The position numbers and the translations under genes were made by a program. Of a DNA stretch of 64,000 nt, positions 49,617 through 59,020 are shown piece after piece. The notes beneath the pieces are model-generated. The model was not told the origin of the DNA. It saw nothing but the letters and a program-made list of their open reading frames with translations, and made no database searches. Source of the stretch: Caballeronia sp. Lep1P3 (GTDB taxonomy: Bacteria; Pseudomonadota; Gammaproteobacteria; Burkholderiales; Burkholderiaceae); the NCBI RefSeq assembly GCF_022879595.1, contig NZ_CP084265.1, positions 992,001 through 1,056,000 on the forward strand. Reading direction: 5' to 3'. Every line of letters begins with the position of its first letter. Within the stretch, counting starts at the first letter, position 1.

Positions 49617-50138
49617 ATGCCTTCCGACTCCACTCCCATGACCGACCGACTTTCCGACCTTCAATGGCGCTGGAAGCGCTTCGACGATCTCACGACGACC
49701 GAGGTCTACGACATGCTCGCCGCCCGCAGCGCGGTGTTCGTCGTCGAGCAGAACTGCGTGTATGGCGACATCGACGGGCTGGATGTCGATGCGTGGCATC
49801 TTTTCGCGTATGGGGAAGGAGAAGGCGGCGAACGTGCGAAGCTGGCCGGCTATCTGCGCGTGCTGCTGCCGGGCAATCCGGACGAAAGCGCAAAAGACGT
49901 GCGCATCGGCCGCGTGCTGACGACGCCCGCGTTTCGCGGCATCAAGCTCGGCAACGCGATGCTCGAACGCGCACTCGCGCATATCCTCGAACAATGGTCC
50001 GATCAGCCGATCAGTCTGCACGCACAGGCCCACTTGCAGCGCTTCTACGGCGCGTTCGGCTTCGAGGCGTCGTCGGGCGTGCATGACGAGGACGGCATCC
50101 CGCACATCTGGATGCGTCGTCCGGGCTTCGGGTCATGA
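49617..50138 (+). CDS. ElaA-like GNAT acetyltransferase
   Basis: A 173-residue protein (152-residue core) of the ElaA branch of the GNAT family. VFVVEQNCVYGDIDGLDVDAWH is split as the ElaA signature, RIGRVLTTPAFRGIKLGNAML is the acetyl-CoA loop, and LHAQAHLQRFYGAFGFEA ends the fold. The substrate is unknown. Start is the ATG at 49617; another ATG at 49638 is equally possible. It overlaps the convergent ctaG-like gene by 6 bases. Confidence 0.87.
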   Translation: MPSDSTPMTDRLSDLQWRWKRFDDLTTTEVYDMLAARSAVFVVEQNCVYGDIDGLDVDAWHLFAYGEGEGGERAKLAGYLRVLLPGNPDESAKDVRIGRVLTTPAFRGIKLGNAMLERALAHILEQWSDQPISLHAQAHLQRFYGAFGFEASSGVHDEDGIPHIWMRRPGFGS

Positions 50139-50996
50139 CGCCGTCACGCTGACCGGTTCCATCGACGCCGCGCGCTCGTCGCGCAACCGCGAGCGCGCGG
50201 ACAGCCGCAGCCAGTGCCGCAGCGCGATCAGCGCGCCGACCACGCTCATCATCGAGCCGGGAATCCATAGCAGAAGGCCGCCGACCTGTTGATCGCGCAT
50301 CGGCGTGATCCAGGTGAACGCGCGGCCGCAGATCGAATAGATCGGATACAGCTCGCGCGGCGTGAAAAAGATAAATGCGCCCAGAATGATCTGCGGCGGA
50401 ATCGCGGCGATGACGACGAGAATGCGTCGGCCAGGCGCGAGTCGCGCGGGCGGCGCGGGCCGCGGGTCGAGAACGAGCCACCAGAAAAGCAGGCCGTCGA
50501 CGACCATGCTCCAGTTCATCACGCGGTAGAGGCGGACATCGAGCATCGCCTTGAAGTGAATCGGCGAAAGCAGCCAGAAATAAATCAGCCCGACGAACAG
50601 CACCACCGCGACGATCGGGTTGAACACGATGTCGAAGAACACGCGTGCGGCGCGCGTCTTTGTGGCGGGGCGCAGCCAGCGCTGCCGCCACGAGAAAGGC
50701 ACGCCTGCGCGCAGCGCCGCGCCGGGGTACGACCACGCGATCAGAAACGGCCCGAGGTGATGCAGCACGAGATGCTGCAGCCGGTGCATGAAGAACTCGT
50801 GCTCGAAGTAATAGTCGAGCCGCGTATGCAGCGCGACGTACAGCGCGGTCAACCCAAGCCAGAACGCGACGTGCCGCAATATCGATACGCGCGCATGCCG
50901 CGCGCCGCGCGCAAACAGAATCGCGGCGGCGAGCACCGCGATCACGACCGTCGGCGACGGCTCCCACGGATCGAGCCAATAGAGGAGCGAATTCAT
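50133..50996 (-). CDS. cytochrome c oxidase assembly factor CtaG (caa3 type)
   Basis: A 287-residue membrane protein with about seven hydrophobic helices. FFMHRLQHLVLHHLGPFLIAWSYP near residues 70-92 is the histidine-rich signature of the caa3_CtaG family, which helps deliver copper to haem-copper oxidases. It lies 2 bp after the SCO1 gene on the same strand, and the two very likely act together. Confidence 0.9.
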   Translation of the reverse strand: MNSLLYWLDPWEPSPTVVIAVLAAAILFARGARHARVSILRHVAFWLGLTALYVALHTRLDYYFEHEFFMHRLQHLVLHHLGPFLIAWSYPGAALRAGVPFSWRQRWLRPATKTRAARVFFDIVFNPIVAVVLFVGLIYFWLLSPIHFKAMLDVRLYRVMNWSMVVDGLLFWWLVLDPRPAPPARLAPGRRILVVIAAIPPQIILGAFIFFTPRELYPIYSICGRAFTWITPMRDQQVGGLLLWIPGSMMSVVGALIALRHWLRLSARSRLRDERAASMEPVSVTAS

Positions 50997-50998
50997 CG

Positions 50999-51637
50999 TC
51001 AGGCGCCCTTCGAATGGATGACGCGGCGCAGATCAGCGGCGATGGCGTCGACGGAATCGCGATCGGTGGCGAGCAGTCGCGCGTGGCCTTCGCGATCGAA
51101 GATGTAGACGGCCGAACTGTGCGTCACTTCGTAAGCGCCGTTCGGATCGCGCTTTTCCATCTGATACGCCACGCGATATCGCTGCGCGACGGCCTCGATC
51201 GCGCGATCGCTTCCGGTCAGCCCGACAGCGTGCTTGTCGTCGAAGGCGCGCACGTAGGCGTGCAGCAGCGCGGGCGTGTCGCGCGCGGGATCGACGGAGA
51301 TGAACGCGATGCGCGCGTTCTGCGCGTCCGGTCCGATGCGCTGAAGCACTTGAATCAGCCGCGCCATCGTTTCCGGACAGACATCGGGACAATGCGTATA
51401 GCCGAAGTAGACGAGCGTCGTGCGACCTTCGAACGACCGGCCGGTGACGTGCGCGCCGGTGTCGTCGGTGAGCGAGAAATCGAGGTCGGGCAGATGGCCG
51501 GACACGTCGGTGAGATGCCACGGCTCGGCCGGCTGCGAACAACCGGCAAGCGCGCATGCAGAAAGGGCGGCAAGGACGGCAAGAGCGGGGGCCGCGCGGC
51601 GGGAGCGCGGGGCGTGCGAACGATGGAAAGCGTGCAT
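50999..51637 (-). CDS. SCO1/SenC copper chaperone lipoprotein
   Basis: A 212-residue periplasmic lipoprotein. The lipobox is ALAGC with the cysteine at 33. The copper site is CPDVC (83-87) with the distal histidine in VTHSSAVYIF. SCO proteins load the CuA site of cytochrome c oxidase. The start at 51637 (MHAFHRSHA) gives a normal basic signal-peptide N-terminus; the frame is open upstream to 51685. Confidence 0.93.
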   Translation of the reverse strand: MHAFHRSHAPRSRRAAPALAVLAALSACALAGCSQPAEPWHLTDVSGHLPDLDFSLTDDTGAHVTGRSFEGRTTLVYFGYTHCPDVCPETMARLIQVLQRIGPDAQNARIAFISVDPARDTPALLHAYVRAFDDKHAVGLTGSDRAIEAVAQRYRVAYQMEKRDPNGAYEVTHSSAVYIFDREGHARLLATDRDSVDAIAADLRRVIHSKGA

Positions 51638-51962
51638 TGAACGAATGAGGCCGCGGCGTGCGGCGTGCTTTGAAGGCGCGAACATCTATCGCAAAATACA
51701 CGCCTTTGCGGCCCGAGGTGGCGCATCATTTACCTTGTGGCCTATTTTTGAGACGATTTGCCGCATGCTCGCAAGCGCGCGGAAAGGCCGTCGAAGGTGG
51801 GCGCAAGCCGCGTCGCAGATGCCCGTAAGCGCGTTGCGCGGCCAGACAGGCAGCTTTCCGGGCCGAAAGGTGGCGCACGTATGATGCGCGATCCCGGCGC
51901 AATCCTGACCCAATCCCGACGCGATGCGCCCAACCCAAGGCAGACCCACAGGCCAACGATCG
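51638..51962. other. divergent intergenic region between SCO1 gene and otsB
   Basis: A 325-bp space with no supported gene. GAGGTGGCGCA at about 51716 and AAGGTGGCGCA at about 51871 repeat a short word. A TATGAT box near 51880 could be a -10 element for otsBA, without a good -35. Open frames crossing it look like chance. Confidence 0.5.
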
Positions 51963-52715
51963 ATGCAAATTCTTCCCGATTCCCTGTCTCTCGCCGAGAC
52001 CGCATTTTTCTTCGATTTCGACGGCACGCTCGTCGAACTCGCGTCCACGCCCGACGGCATCTTCGTGCCGCGCTCCGTTCCCGACATCCTCGCTGCGTTG
52101 CGCCGCGCGACCAACAACGCGGTCGCGGTCGTGTCGGGGCGCGGCATCGACAATATCGATTCTTTCCTGCAAATGCCGGATCTTCCCGTGGCCGGCATGC
52201 ACGGCGCGGAACGCCGCGACGCGAATGGCGACGTGCAGCGCATCGGCTTTCACGACGAGCGGCTCCTGCGCATGGAGCATGTGCTCGAAGGCGTCGTCAA
52301 GGCCAATCCGGGCATGCTGCTGGAGATCAAGGGCGCCGCGCTCGCGCTGCATTACCGCAACGCGCCCGATCGCGAGGCGGCCGCGCGCGCGGCGACCGAG
52401 CGGCTCGTCAGCGAATACGCCGACGCCTACGTGCTTCAGCCGGGCAAGATGGTCTACGAGATCAAGCCCAAGGACGTCGACAAGGGCCGCGCGCTGCGCG
52501 CGTTCATGGCCGAGCCGCCGTTCACGGGCAGAAAGCCGGTGTTCATCGGCGACGATCTGACCGACGAGAAAGGCTTCGCCGTCGTCAACGAATTCGACGG
52601 CTTGTCGGTCAAGGTCGGCGCCGGCGAGACCGTCGCGCGCTCGCGCATCGAATCGGTGGAATTGCTGCTCGACTGGCTGCAAGTGATCGCGGGGACGGCG
52701 GGGAAGCACGCGTGA
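51963..52715 (+). CDS. otsB: trehalose-6-phosphate phosphatase OtsB
   Basis: A 250-residue HAD phosphatase. Motif I is FFFDFDGTLVEL near residue 15, and motif IV is FIGDDLTDEKGFAVVN near residue 195. KPKDVDKGRALRAF is the OtsB-specific stretch. It removes phosphate from trehalose 6-phosphate. The ATG at 51963 (MQILPDSLSLAET) fits the family better than the one at 51924. It overlaps otsA by 4 bases (GTGA). Confidence 0.95.
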   Translation: MQILPDSLSLAETAFFFDFDGTLVELASTPDGIFVPRSVPDILAALRRATNNAVAVVSGRGIDNIDSFLQMPDLPVAGMHGAERRDANGDVQRIGFHDERLLRMEHVLEGVVKANPGMLLEIKGAALALHYRNAPDREAAARAATERLVSEYADAYVLQPGKMVYEIKPKDVDKGRALRAFMAEPPFTGRKPVFIGDDLTDEKGFAVVNEFDGLSVKVGAGETVARSRIESVELLLDWLQVIAGTAGKHA

Positions 52716-54094
52716 GCCGGCTCATCATCGTTTCGAACCGCGTCGCGCCGATCTCCGAAGGCGGCCCGGCGGCGGGCGGGCTTGCGGTCGGCGTCTACGA
52801 CGCGCTGAAGGAGACCGGCGGCGTGTGGTTCGGCTGGAGCGGCGACGTCCTGCCGGCAGCGCCCGAAGGCATCAGCCTGGAAGAGCAGGGACCGGTGACG
52901 TTCGCGACGATCGGCCTCGCGCGCCGCGACTACGACCAGTACTATCGCGGCTTCTCCAACGCGACGCTCTGGCCCGCGTTCCACTATCGCCCCGATCTGA
53001 TCGAGTTCGATCGCGACGAATACGACGGCTATTGCCGCGTGAATCGCTGGCTCGCCGCGCAGCTCGCGCCGCTCCTGAAGCCCGACGACGTGATCTGGGT
53101 CCACGACTATCACCTGATTCCGTTCGCGCAGGCGCTGCGGGCAGCAGGTGTGCGCAATCGCATCGGCTTCTTCTTGCATATTCCGTTTCCCGCCTCGCAG
53201 ATTCTCCTCGCGGTGCCGCGCCATCGCGAACTCGTCGAGGCGCTGTGCGCGTTCGATCTGCTCGGCTTTCAGACGGAGCCGGATCTGCGCGCGTTTTGCG
53301 ATTACATCGAAACGGAAGCGGGCGGCGCGCTCACGCGCCACGCGAACGAACCCGCCGAGGTGCGCGCGTTCGGTCGGACGCTGAAGGCGGCGGCTTATCC
53401 GATCGGCGTGTATCCGGACGAAGTGCGCGCGCTCGCGAAGGACGGCGAAAGCGGCCGCGACGTGCAGACCGTCAAGGCGACGCTGCATCAGCGCAAGCTC
53501 GTGATGAGCGTCGACCGGCTCGACTATTCGAAGGGACTCGTCGAGCGTTTTCGCGCGTTCGAGCGGCTGATCGAGCGCGCGCCGCAGCAGCGCAACAACG
53601 TGTCGTTCCTGCAGATCGCGCCGCCGACGCGCACCGATGTCGACGCGTATCGCGACATTCGCCTGCAGCTCGAAGCGGAATCGGGACGCATCAACGGCCG
53701 CTATGCGGAACTCGACTGGACGCCGATTCGCTACATTCATCGCCAGTACGAACGGCCGGTGCTGGCCGCGCTGTTTCGCGAGGCGCACGTCGGCCTTGTC
53801 ACGCCGCTGCGCGACGGCATGAACCTCGTCGCGAAGGAATACGTCGCCGCGCAGAATCCGGACGATCCCGGCGTGTTGGTGTTGTCGCAGTTCGCGGGCG
53901 CGGCGCGCGAGTTGACGGCGGCGCTCATCGTGAATCCACTCGATATCGACGGCATGGCCGACGCGCTCGCCGCCGCGCTCGCGATGCCGCTCGATGAACG
54001 GCGCGCGCGGCATCGGGAGATGTATCGGCAATTGCGCGAGAACAATGTGTCGGTCTGGCGCGACAACTTCCTGCGCGATCTGAACGCGCGATAG
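52712..54094 (+). CDS. otsA: trehalose-6-phosphate synthase OtsA
   Basis: A 460-residue GT20 glycosyltransferase that joins UDP-glucose to glucose 6-phosphate. Family motifs: IIVSNRVAP, HDYHLIPFAQALR, FFLHIPFPAS, SVDRLDYSKGLVERF and TPLRDGMNLVAKEYVAAQ. It starts with GTG inside the otsB stop codon. The pair makes trehalose, a compatible solute for osmotic and desiccation stress. A strong terminator follows. Confidence 0.97.
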   Translation: MSRLIIVSNRVAPISEGGPAAGGLAVGVYDALKETGGVWFGWSGDVLPAAPEGISLEEQGPVTFATIGLARRDYDQYYRGFSNATLWPAFHYRPDLIEFDRDEYDGYCRVNRWLAAQLAPLLKPDDVIWVHDYHLIPFAQALRAAGVRNRIGFFLHIPFPASQILLAVPRHRELVEALCAFDLLGFQTEPDLRAFCDYIETEAGGALTRHANEPAEVRAFGRTLKAAAYPIGVYPDEVRALAKDGESGRDVQTVKATLHQRKLVMSVDRLDYSKGLVERFRAFERLIERAPQQRNNVSFLQIAPPTRTDVDAYRDIRLQLEAESGRINGRYAELDWTPIRYIHRQYERPVLAALFREAHVGLVTPLRDGMNLVAKEYVAAQNPDDPGVLVLSQFAGAARELTAALIVNPLDIDGMADALAAALAMPLDERRARHREMYRQLRENNVSVWRDNFLRDLNAR

Positions 54095-54098
54095 ACGC

Positions 54099-54137
54099 AA
54101 AAAAGCCGCGTTCCTTTTTCAGGAAACGCGGCTTTTT
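54099..54137. terminator. bidirectional terminator between otsA and ABC transporter gene
   Basis: AAAAAGCCGCG and CGCGGCTTTTT, extended by further partial pairing, form a long hairpin with T runs on both strands. It lies between two convergent genes and serves both. Confidence 0.92.
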
Positions 54138-54149
54138 CCGTTGCAGCGG

Positions 54150-56024
54150 TCAGGCCGGCTGCTTGTGCGGCGTCGCGACGATGGAAGGCAGCTTGCCGTG
54201 CTGCTTCGCAAGCAACTCGCGATACAGCCCCGGACGTTCGCGCAGTTCTTGCGGCGAACCGTCGTCGATGACCTTGCCCGCGCTCATCACGATGATGCGG
54301 TCGAAGTTCTGTAGCGTCGACAAACGGTGCGCGATGGCGATCACCGTGCGGCCGACCATCAGGCGGTCGAGCGCCTGCTGGATCGCTTCTTCGGAGGCGC
54401 TGTCGAGCGCGGACGTGGCTTCGTCGAGCAGCAGGATCGGCGCGTTTTTCAGAATCGCGCGCGCAATCGCGATGCGCTGTCGCTGGCCGCCCGACAGCTT
54501 CACGCCGCGATCGCCGACGATGGTGTCGAAACCTTCCGGCATCGCCTCGATGAAATCGGTGCAGCGCGCTTCGCGGGCCGCCGCGAACACTTCCTCGCGG
54601 CTCGCGTCCGGACGCCCATACGCGATGTTCTCGAACACCGTGCGATGGAAGAGCGAAATGTCCTGCGGCACCAGCGCGATCGCGTGGCGCAGGCTGTCCT
54701 GCGTGATCGCGCCGATATCCTGCCCGTCGATCTTGATGCTGCCTTTTTGCGTCTCGTAGAAGCGCTGCAGAAGCGCGAGCACCGTGGATTTGCCCGCGCC
54801 CGACTTGCCGATGAGCCCGACGCGCTGGCCCGGCTCGATATGCAGATGGAAGCTGTCGAGGATCGGGCGGCGGCGCGGATACGCGAACGTGACGCCTTCG
54901 AAATCCACGCGCCCGCCCTGCGGCACGAGTTCCGTGGCGTCCGAGCGGTCCGGCATGCCATGCGGCTCCAGCAGCGTCTGGACGGCTTCGGCGAGACGCG
55001 CGACGTGCTGCGTGACATCGACGAGCGCGACGGCGAGATCGCGCGTGCCGTGAAGAATGGTGAACCCGAGCGAGCTGACGAGCACGATATCGCCCGATGT
55101 CGCCTGACCCTTCGACCACAGCCACAGCGCCCAGCCGAGCAGACCGGCCGAAAGAATCGCGGTGACGACGGCGTGAAAGAGCCGCAGCTTTTCGAGGTAC
55201 AGCAGGCTTTGCTGGCGCGCGACCATTTCGGCCTTGACCGTCGAGCCGAAGCGCTTCTGTTCGCGGATCGTCATGCCGAACGCGCGCACGAGCGCCATGT
55301 TGCCGATGACGTCGACGAGTTCGCCGTCCACCGACGCCGCCTTCGACGCAAAGCTGTGATGCCGCGCCGACCCGCGCTTCGCGAGCCGGTAAAGAATGAG
55401 CGCGAGGATCAGCGAAGCGGCCATGAGGCCCGCGGCCATCAGCGGATTCACCGCAACGATCATGACGATCGCGCCCAACACCGCGATGCACGGCGGCAGG
55501 ACGTTCCACGCCATCACGTTCTCGGACGTGTAGATGGCGTTCGACGTCGCCGTGATGCGGCTCGCGAGCATGCCGGGCTGCTTCTCGGAGAAGTAGGTCG
55601 GCGAATGGCCGGAGAGGTAGGAGAAGAGGTCGCGGCGCAGGTCGCCCGTGACGATCACGAAGACGTGTGCGCCGACCCAGCCGCCGACGCGCCAGAGCAG
55701 ATTGTCGGCGGCGATCAGTCCGACGAGGATCATGAACGCGCCCCACAGCGGGCCGGGGTGGCCGCGGCCCTGTCCGAGCACGTCGATCAGATGCTTGATC
55801 GCGTATTGCGACGCCAGCGCGCATCCGACTGCGGCGAACACGCTGAAGAGCACGATGGCATGCGCGACCGGATGCCGGCGGATGTAACGCATCAGGAACG
55901 CGAGCGGGCGATGCGCGTAGCTCGCGAGCTTGGCGTTGTGCGCGTTACGCTGGGAGACGGTGAGTTGGTCCAATGGTCTTTTGTGGTCGTGAAGCGGTTG
56001 AGCGTGTGGTGCGCGTTCGGGCAT
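54150..56024 (-). CDS. MsbA-like ABC exporter (fused membrane and ATPase domains)
   Basis: A 624-residue half-transporter. Six membrane helices (about residues 58-340) precede an ATPase with Walker A GLIGKSGAGKSTVL, signature LSGGQRQRIAIARAIL, Walker B ILLLDEATSALD and the H-loop AIAHRLSTL. It resembles the lipid and multidrug exporters of the MsbA/ABCB group. The substrate is unknown; homodimerisation is expected as no partner gene is near. The ATG at 56024 is chosen over an in-frame GTG at 56030. Confidence 0.92.
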   Translation of the reverse strand: MPERAPHAQPLHDHKRPLDQLTVSQRNAHNAKLASYAHRPLAFLMRYIRRHPVAHAIVLFSVFAAVGCALASQYAIKHLIDVLGQGRGHPGPLWGAFMILVGLIAADNLLWRVGGWVGAHVFVIVTGDLRRDLFSYLSGHSPTYFSEKQPGMLASRITATSNAIYTSENVMAWNVLPPCIAVLGAIVMIVAVNPLMAAGLMAASLILALILYRLAKRGSARHHSFASKAASVDGELVDVIGNMALVRAFGMTIREQKRFGSTVKAEMVARQQSLLYLEKLRLFHAVVTAILSAGLLGWALWLWSKGQATSGDIVLVSSLGFTILHGTRDLAVALVDVTQHVARLAEAVQTLLEPHGMPDRSDATELVPQGGRVDFEGVTFAYPRRRPILDSFHLHIEPGQRVGLIGKSGAGKSTVLALLQRFYETQKGSIKIDGQDIGAITQDSLRHAIALVPQDISLFHRTVFENIAYGRPDASREEVFAAAREARCTDFIEAMPEGFDTIVGDRGVKLSGGQRQRIAIARAILKNAPILLLDEATSALDSASEEAIQQALDRLMVGRTVIAIAHRLSTLQNFDRIIVMSAGKVIDDGSPQELRERPGLYRELLAKQHGKLPSIVATPHKQPA

Positions 56025-56830
56025 TGCCACTCGGATGCGGATTCTGTCCGATGCGTCGGCCCGGCCGGCGCGGTTGACGTCAAACCCGGCGACGCGGCGC
56101 CGTCTCCGTCGCTGAATTGTAGCCAGTAACCGGCCAGACGAACGTCATTCGGGCACATGACGCGCGGCGGATTCGCCACGCCGATGTCATCGTGCGCGCG
56201 GCCTGCTGCCCGCCCGCCGGTGCGCCTCGAGGCTTGGGCGCGCATTGTAAGCACATCGCGCGCTCTTTTGCGATGAAGCGTCCGCCGGCACGCCGCCTCG
56301 CGCACTTTGGACGTCGCTACGCGGCAGCGTCGACAAAGCATGCACCGCGCCAGCATCGAGATGAGGAGCCGGGATGCGAGGCGAACCCGCGAAGCGACTT
56401 CCGAGCATGGCCGCGGCTCGTGCTCCAATGTAGAACAACCCTAATAAACAGGGGTTTGTAATATGTTTCCTCGGTGTAACAAGGTAAATAAGTTGAAATG
56501 ACTGCCTGTAGCCGCTGTAGAAAGCCCCATAATTCGCTCCGGGTTTTTACTTAGGCGCTTCGACAGCTTTCTGTAGGTTGGCGTCAACCGCCGCAGCGCA
56601 AGCGCGTTTATTGCTGAGCGCGGCGCTTTTTGAGATATGGCTTCGAAGTTGCTTTGCCTGAACGCCCGCGCAGAGCCGGTGATCAGCGAGCCCGCTTTTT
56701 CACTCGAGCATCAGCCGTTTGCCGCCGCGCGAGGCGCGCGCCAGGCTTTCGCCCGAGCCGAGCGATTCGCTCTCGACGTCAAACATGACAGCAGTACCTT
56801 GCCTGACCTTTTATTAGGAGTTTCACGACA
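56025..56830. other. 800-bp divergent intergenic region before the GT4 gene
   Basis: No supported gene. The stretch 56420-56640 is clearly lower in GC than its surroundings and includes ATAAACAGGGGTTTGTAATA, so promoters for the glycosyltransferase gene are probably there, but I cannot name a convincing pair of boxes. Open frames at 56187-56461 and 56637-56915 lack homology and ribosome sites. Confidence 0.5.
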
Positions 56831-57892
56831 ATGCGAATCGCTCAAATCGCGCCCCTCCACGAGGCTGTTCCGCCGAAGCTCTACGGCGGCACGGAACGCG
56901 TGGTGTCTTATCTGACCGAGGCTCTTGTCGAGGCCGGACACGACGTCACGCTCTTCGCGAGCGGTGATTCGCAAACGTCCGCGAAGCTCGAAGCCTTCTG
57001 GCCGCAAGCGCTGCGCCTGGATCCGACCATCCGCGACACGATGGCGCCGCACATGCTGCTGCTCGAGGAAGTCCGCCGCCGCGCCGACGAGTTCGACGTG
57101 CTGCACTTTCACATCGACTATTACCCGTTCTCGCTGTTCGCGCGCCAGCCGGTGCCGTTCTTGACGACGATGCACGGCCGCCTCGACCTGCCCGAACTGC
57201 AGCCGATCTTCAGCACGTTCAAGGACGTGCCGGTCGTATCGATCTCGGACAATCAGCGTCAGCCGCTGCCGCAGGCGAACTGGCTCTCGACGGTTTATCA
57301 CGGCCTGCCGGAGAATCTGCTCACGCCGATTCCGAACGTGAAGCCCGGTTATCTCGCGTTCCTCGGCCGCATCTCGCCGGAGAAGCGCGTGGACCGCGCG
57401 ATTCGCATCGCCCAGGCGGCGGGCATGAAGATCAAGATCGCCGCGAAGCTCGACAAGGCCGACCGCGCCTATTACGAAGAAGAGATCAAGCCGCTCTTCG
57501 CGCTGCCGCATGTCGAGTACATCGGCGAAATCAGCGAGGCGGAAAAGACCGAGTTTCTCGGCAATGCGCACGCGCTGCTCTTCCCGATCGACTGGCCGGA
57601 GCCCTTCGGCCTCGTGATGATCGAAGCGATGGCGTGCGGCACGCCGGTGATCGCGTTCAATCGCGGTTCGGTGCCGGAAGTGATCGATAACGGCGTGTCG
57701 GGCTTCGTCGTGGAAGACGAGCTTTCGGCGATCGCCGCCGTCAAGCGTCTCGACTCGCTGTCGCGCGCGAAAGTCCGCGAGGCGTTCGAAACGCGCTTCT
57801 CGTCGAAGGTGATGGCCGCGCGCTACGTGCAGAACTATGAAGAACTGCTGCGCCAGAAGCACCGCACGATTCTGCGCGAAGTCAACGCCTGA
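56831..57892 (+). CDS. GT4-family glycosyltransferase
   Basis: A 353-residue GT-B enzyme. The N-terminal motif PPKLYGGTERVVSYLTEAL and the C-terminal PIDWPEPFGLVMIEAMACGTPVIAF and RGSVPEVI motifs are those of GT4 retaining transferases that use UDP- or ADP-sugars. It has AGGAG ten bases before the ATG. It stands alone with long flanks, so the acceptor is unknown; the nearby ABC exporter and trehalose genes are possible functional neighbours only by position. Confidence 0.9.
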   Translation: MRIAQIAPLHEAVPPKLYGGTERVVSYLTEALVEAGHDVTLFASGDSQTSAKLEAFWPQALRLDPTIRDTMAPHMLLLEEVRRRADEFDVLHFHIDYYPFSLFARQPVPFLTTMHGRLDLPELQPIFSTFKDVPVVSISDNQRQPLPQANWLSTVYHGLPENLLTPIPNVKPGYLAFLGRISPEKRVDRAIRIAQAAGMKIKIAAKLDKADRAYYEEEIKPLFALPHVEYIGEISEAEKTEFLGNAHALLFPIDWPEPFGLVMIEAMACGTPVIAFNRGSVPEVIDNGVSGFVVEDELSAIAAVKRLDSLSRAKVREAFETRFSSKVMAARYVQNYEELLRQKHRTILREVNA

Positions 57893-57927
57893 CGGACCTG
57901 TTCCGACGGCCGCATCGATGCGGCTCA

Positions 57928-57969
57928 ACGACGCCCCGCACGCCGCAAGGTGCGCGGGGCGTTGTCGTT
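57928..57969 (+). terminator. terminator after the GT4 gene
   Basis: ACGCCCCGC and GCGGGGCGT form a GC-rich stem closed by a short loop and followed by TGTCGTTTT. It lies 35 bp after the stop codon. Confidence 0.75.
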
Positions 57970-58139
57970 TTGGCACAGTCCTGCCGGTTTTCGCGCGCTG
58001 CGGCACGCGCCCGAATCGAATTCTCTGACGACATCCGCAATCTCCCTATAATGACCGGGCTTCGCGATGCGCGAAGCGCGTTCGCCGCGCGTTTTCGCTG
58101 ACCGTGGCGGCAAGCATCGTTTGTGGACAGGAGCACCCT

Positions 58140-58967
58140 TTGGCGAGAATCAAGCAAACCAGCGCGAGCCCGGCACCGGGCGCAGGCACCGTTTTCGCGC
58201 TGCGGGCCATCGGCGTCGTGCTCGCGGCGCGCTGGGTGTTTTCCATGTCGCAGATGGGCTACCTTTCTTCCCTTCACGCGATGACGTCGTCGCCGTGGGC
58301 GTGCCTCAATGTCGTGCTGATCTTCCTGCTCGTCGTGCTTCCCGGCGCGAAGGCGCGCACCGACCGGCCGCTGCATCCGTTGCCGCAATGGCTCAGGCAG
58401 GCGCTGCGCTTTCTCGCGCTGCTCGCGTTCGGCTTCGCGGTGTTTTCAGTCGGCGCGTTCGTGTGGGCGTCGGGCTGGCGGCGCTTCGTGCATACGCTCG
58501 GCGAAACCAACGGCTGGCTTGCGGTCGGGCCGGCGCTTTACGCCGTCGTCATGTGGATCTGCCGGCCGCGCGCTCTCTGGCGCACGAACATCGCGGCGCG
58601 CCGTTTCGCCATCGGCCGATTCGCCATTTCTCTCGATCCCGTCACCCGCACCGCGATGGTCTGGGCCGAAAGCCGCAAGCTCGGGCAGTACGATGCGCGC
58701 GAGTTGTCGGTGAGATGGCCGGCGCCGTCGACGGACGCATCGCCGGCGACCATCCTCGCGACATCCGCGCAACCGGCTGCGGCGCCCGTGCAATCGAATG
58801 GTGTCGCGCGCAGAAGCTGGTTCGCGCGCCGTCCGAAAGTCGAGTTGCTCTGGGATTCGCCGGCTGCGGCCGGGCACAATCGCACCACGGTATTTCGCGC
58901 GCCGCTCGCGAGCGAGGGCGACCGCAGCGCCGCCCGCGCACTGGACGCCACGTTGCGTCAGGTCTGA
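58140..58967 (+). CDS. membrane protein of unknown function
   Basis: A 275-residue protein with about four hydrophobic segments in its first 150 residues (around 18-35, 57-72, 90-120 and 130-145), then a soluble, Arg- and Ala-rich C-terminal half. I do not recognise the family. The TTG at 58140 is preceded by GGACAGGAG at good distance and is my choice; a GTG at 58104 would add 12 residues. It is followed 53 bp later by a DUF2214-like gene. Confidence 0.7.
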   Translation: MARIKQTSASPAPGAGTVFALRAIGVVLAARWVFSMSQMGYLSSLHAMTSSPWACLNVVLIFLLVVLPGAKARTDRPLHPLPQWLRQALRFLALLAFGFAVFSVGAFVWASGWRRFVHTLGETNGWLAVGPALYAVVMWICRPRALWRTNIAARRFAIGRFAISLDPVTRTAMVWAESRKLGQYDARELSVRWPAPSTDASPATILATSAQPAAAPVQSNGVARRSWFARRPKVELLWDSPAAAGHNRTTVFRAPLASEGDRSAARALDATLRQV

Positions 58968-59020
58968 CGCGCGCGGCTTTCGGCGGCACACGTCTTTCTT
59001 GTCGATGCTGGGAGGAAAGG

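Noticed and set aside
56187..56461. Short open frames on both strands upstream of the GT4 gene
   Set aside because: They overlap each other, lack ribosome binding sites and recognisable sequence, and lie in a region whose A/T-rich part looks regulatory.
54150..57892. Possible polysaccharide or glycan export island (ABC exporter plus GT4 plus trehalose genes)
   Set aside because: The genes point in different directions, are separated by terminators or an 800-bp gap, and no polymerase or further transferase is present. Position alone does not support a joint system.
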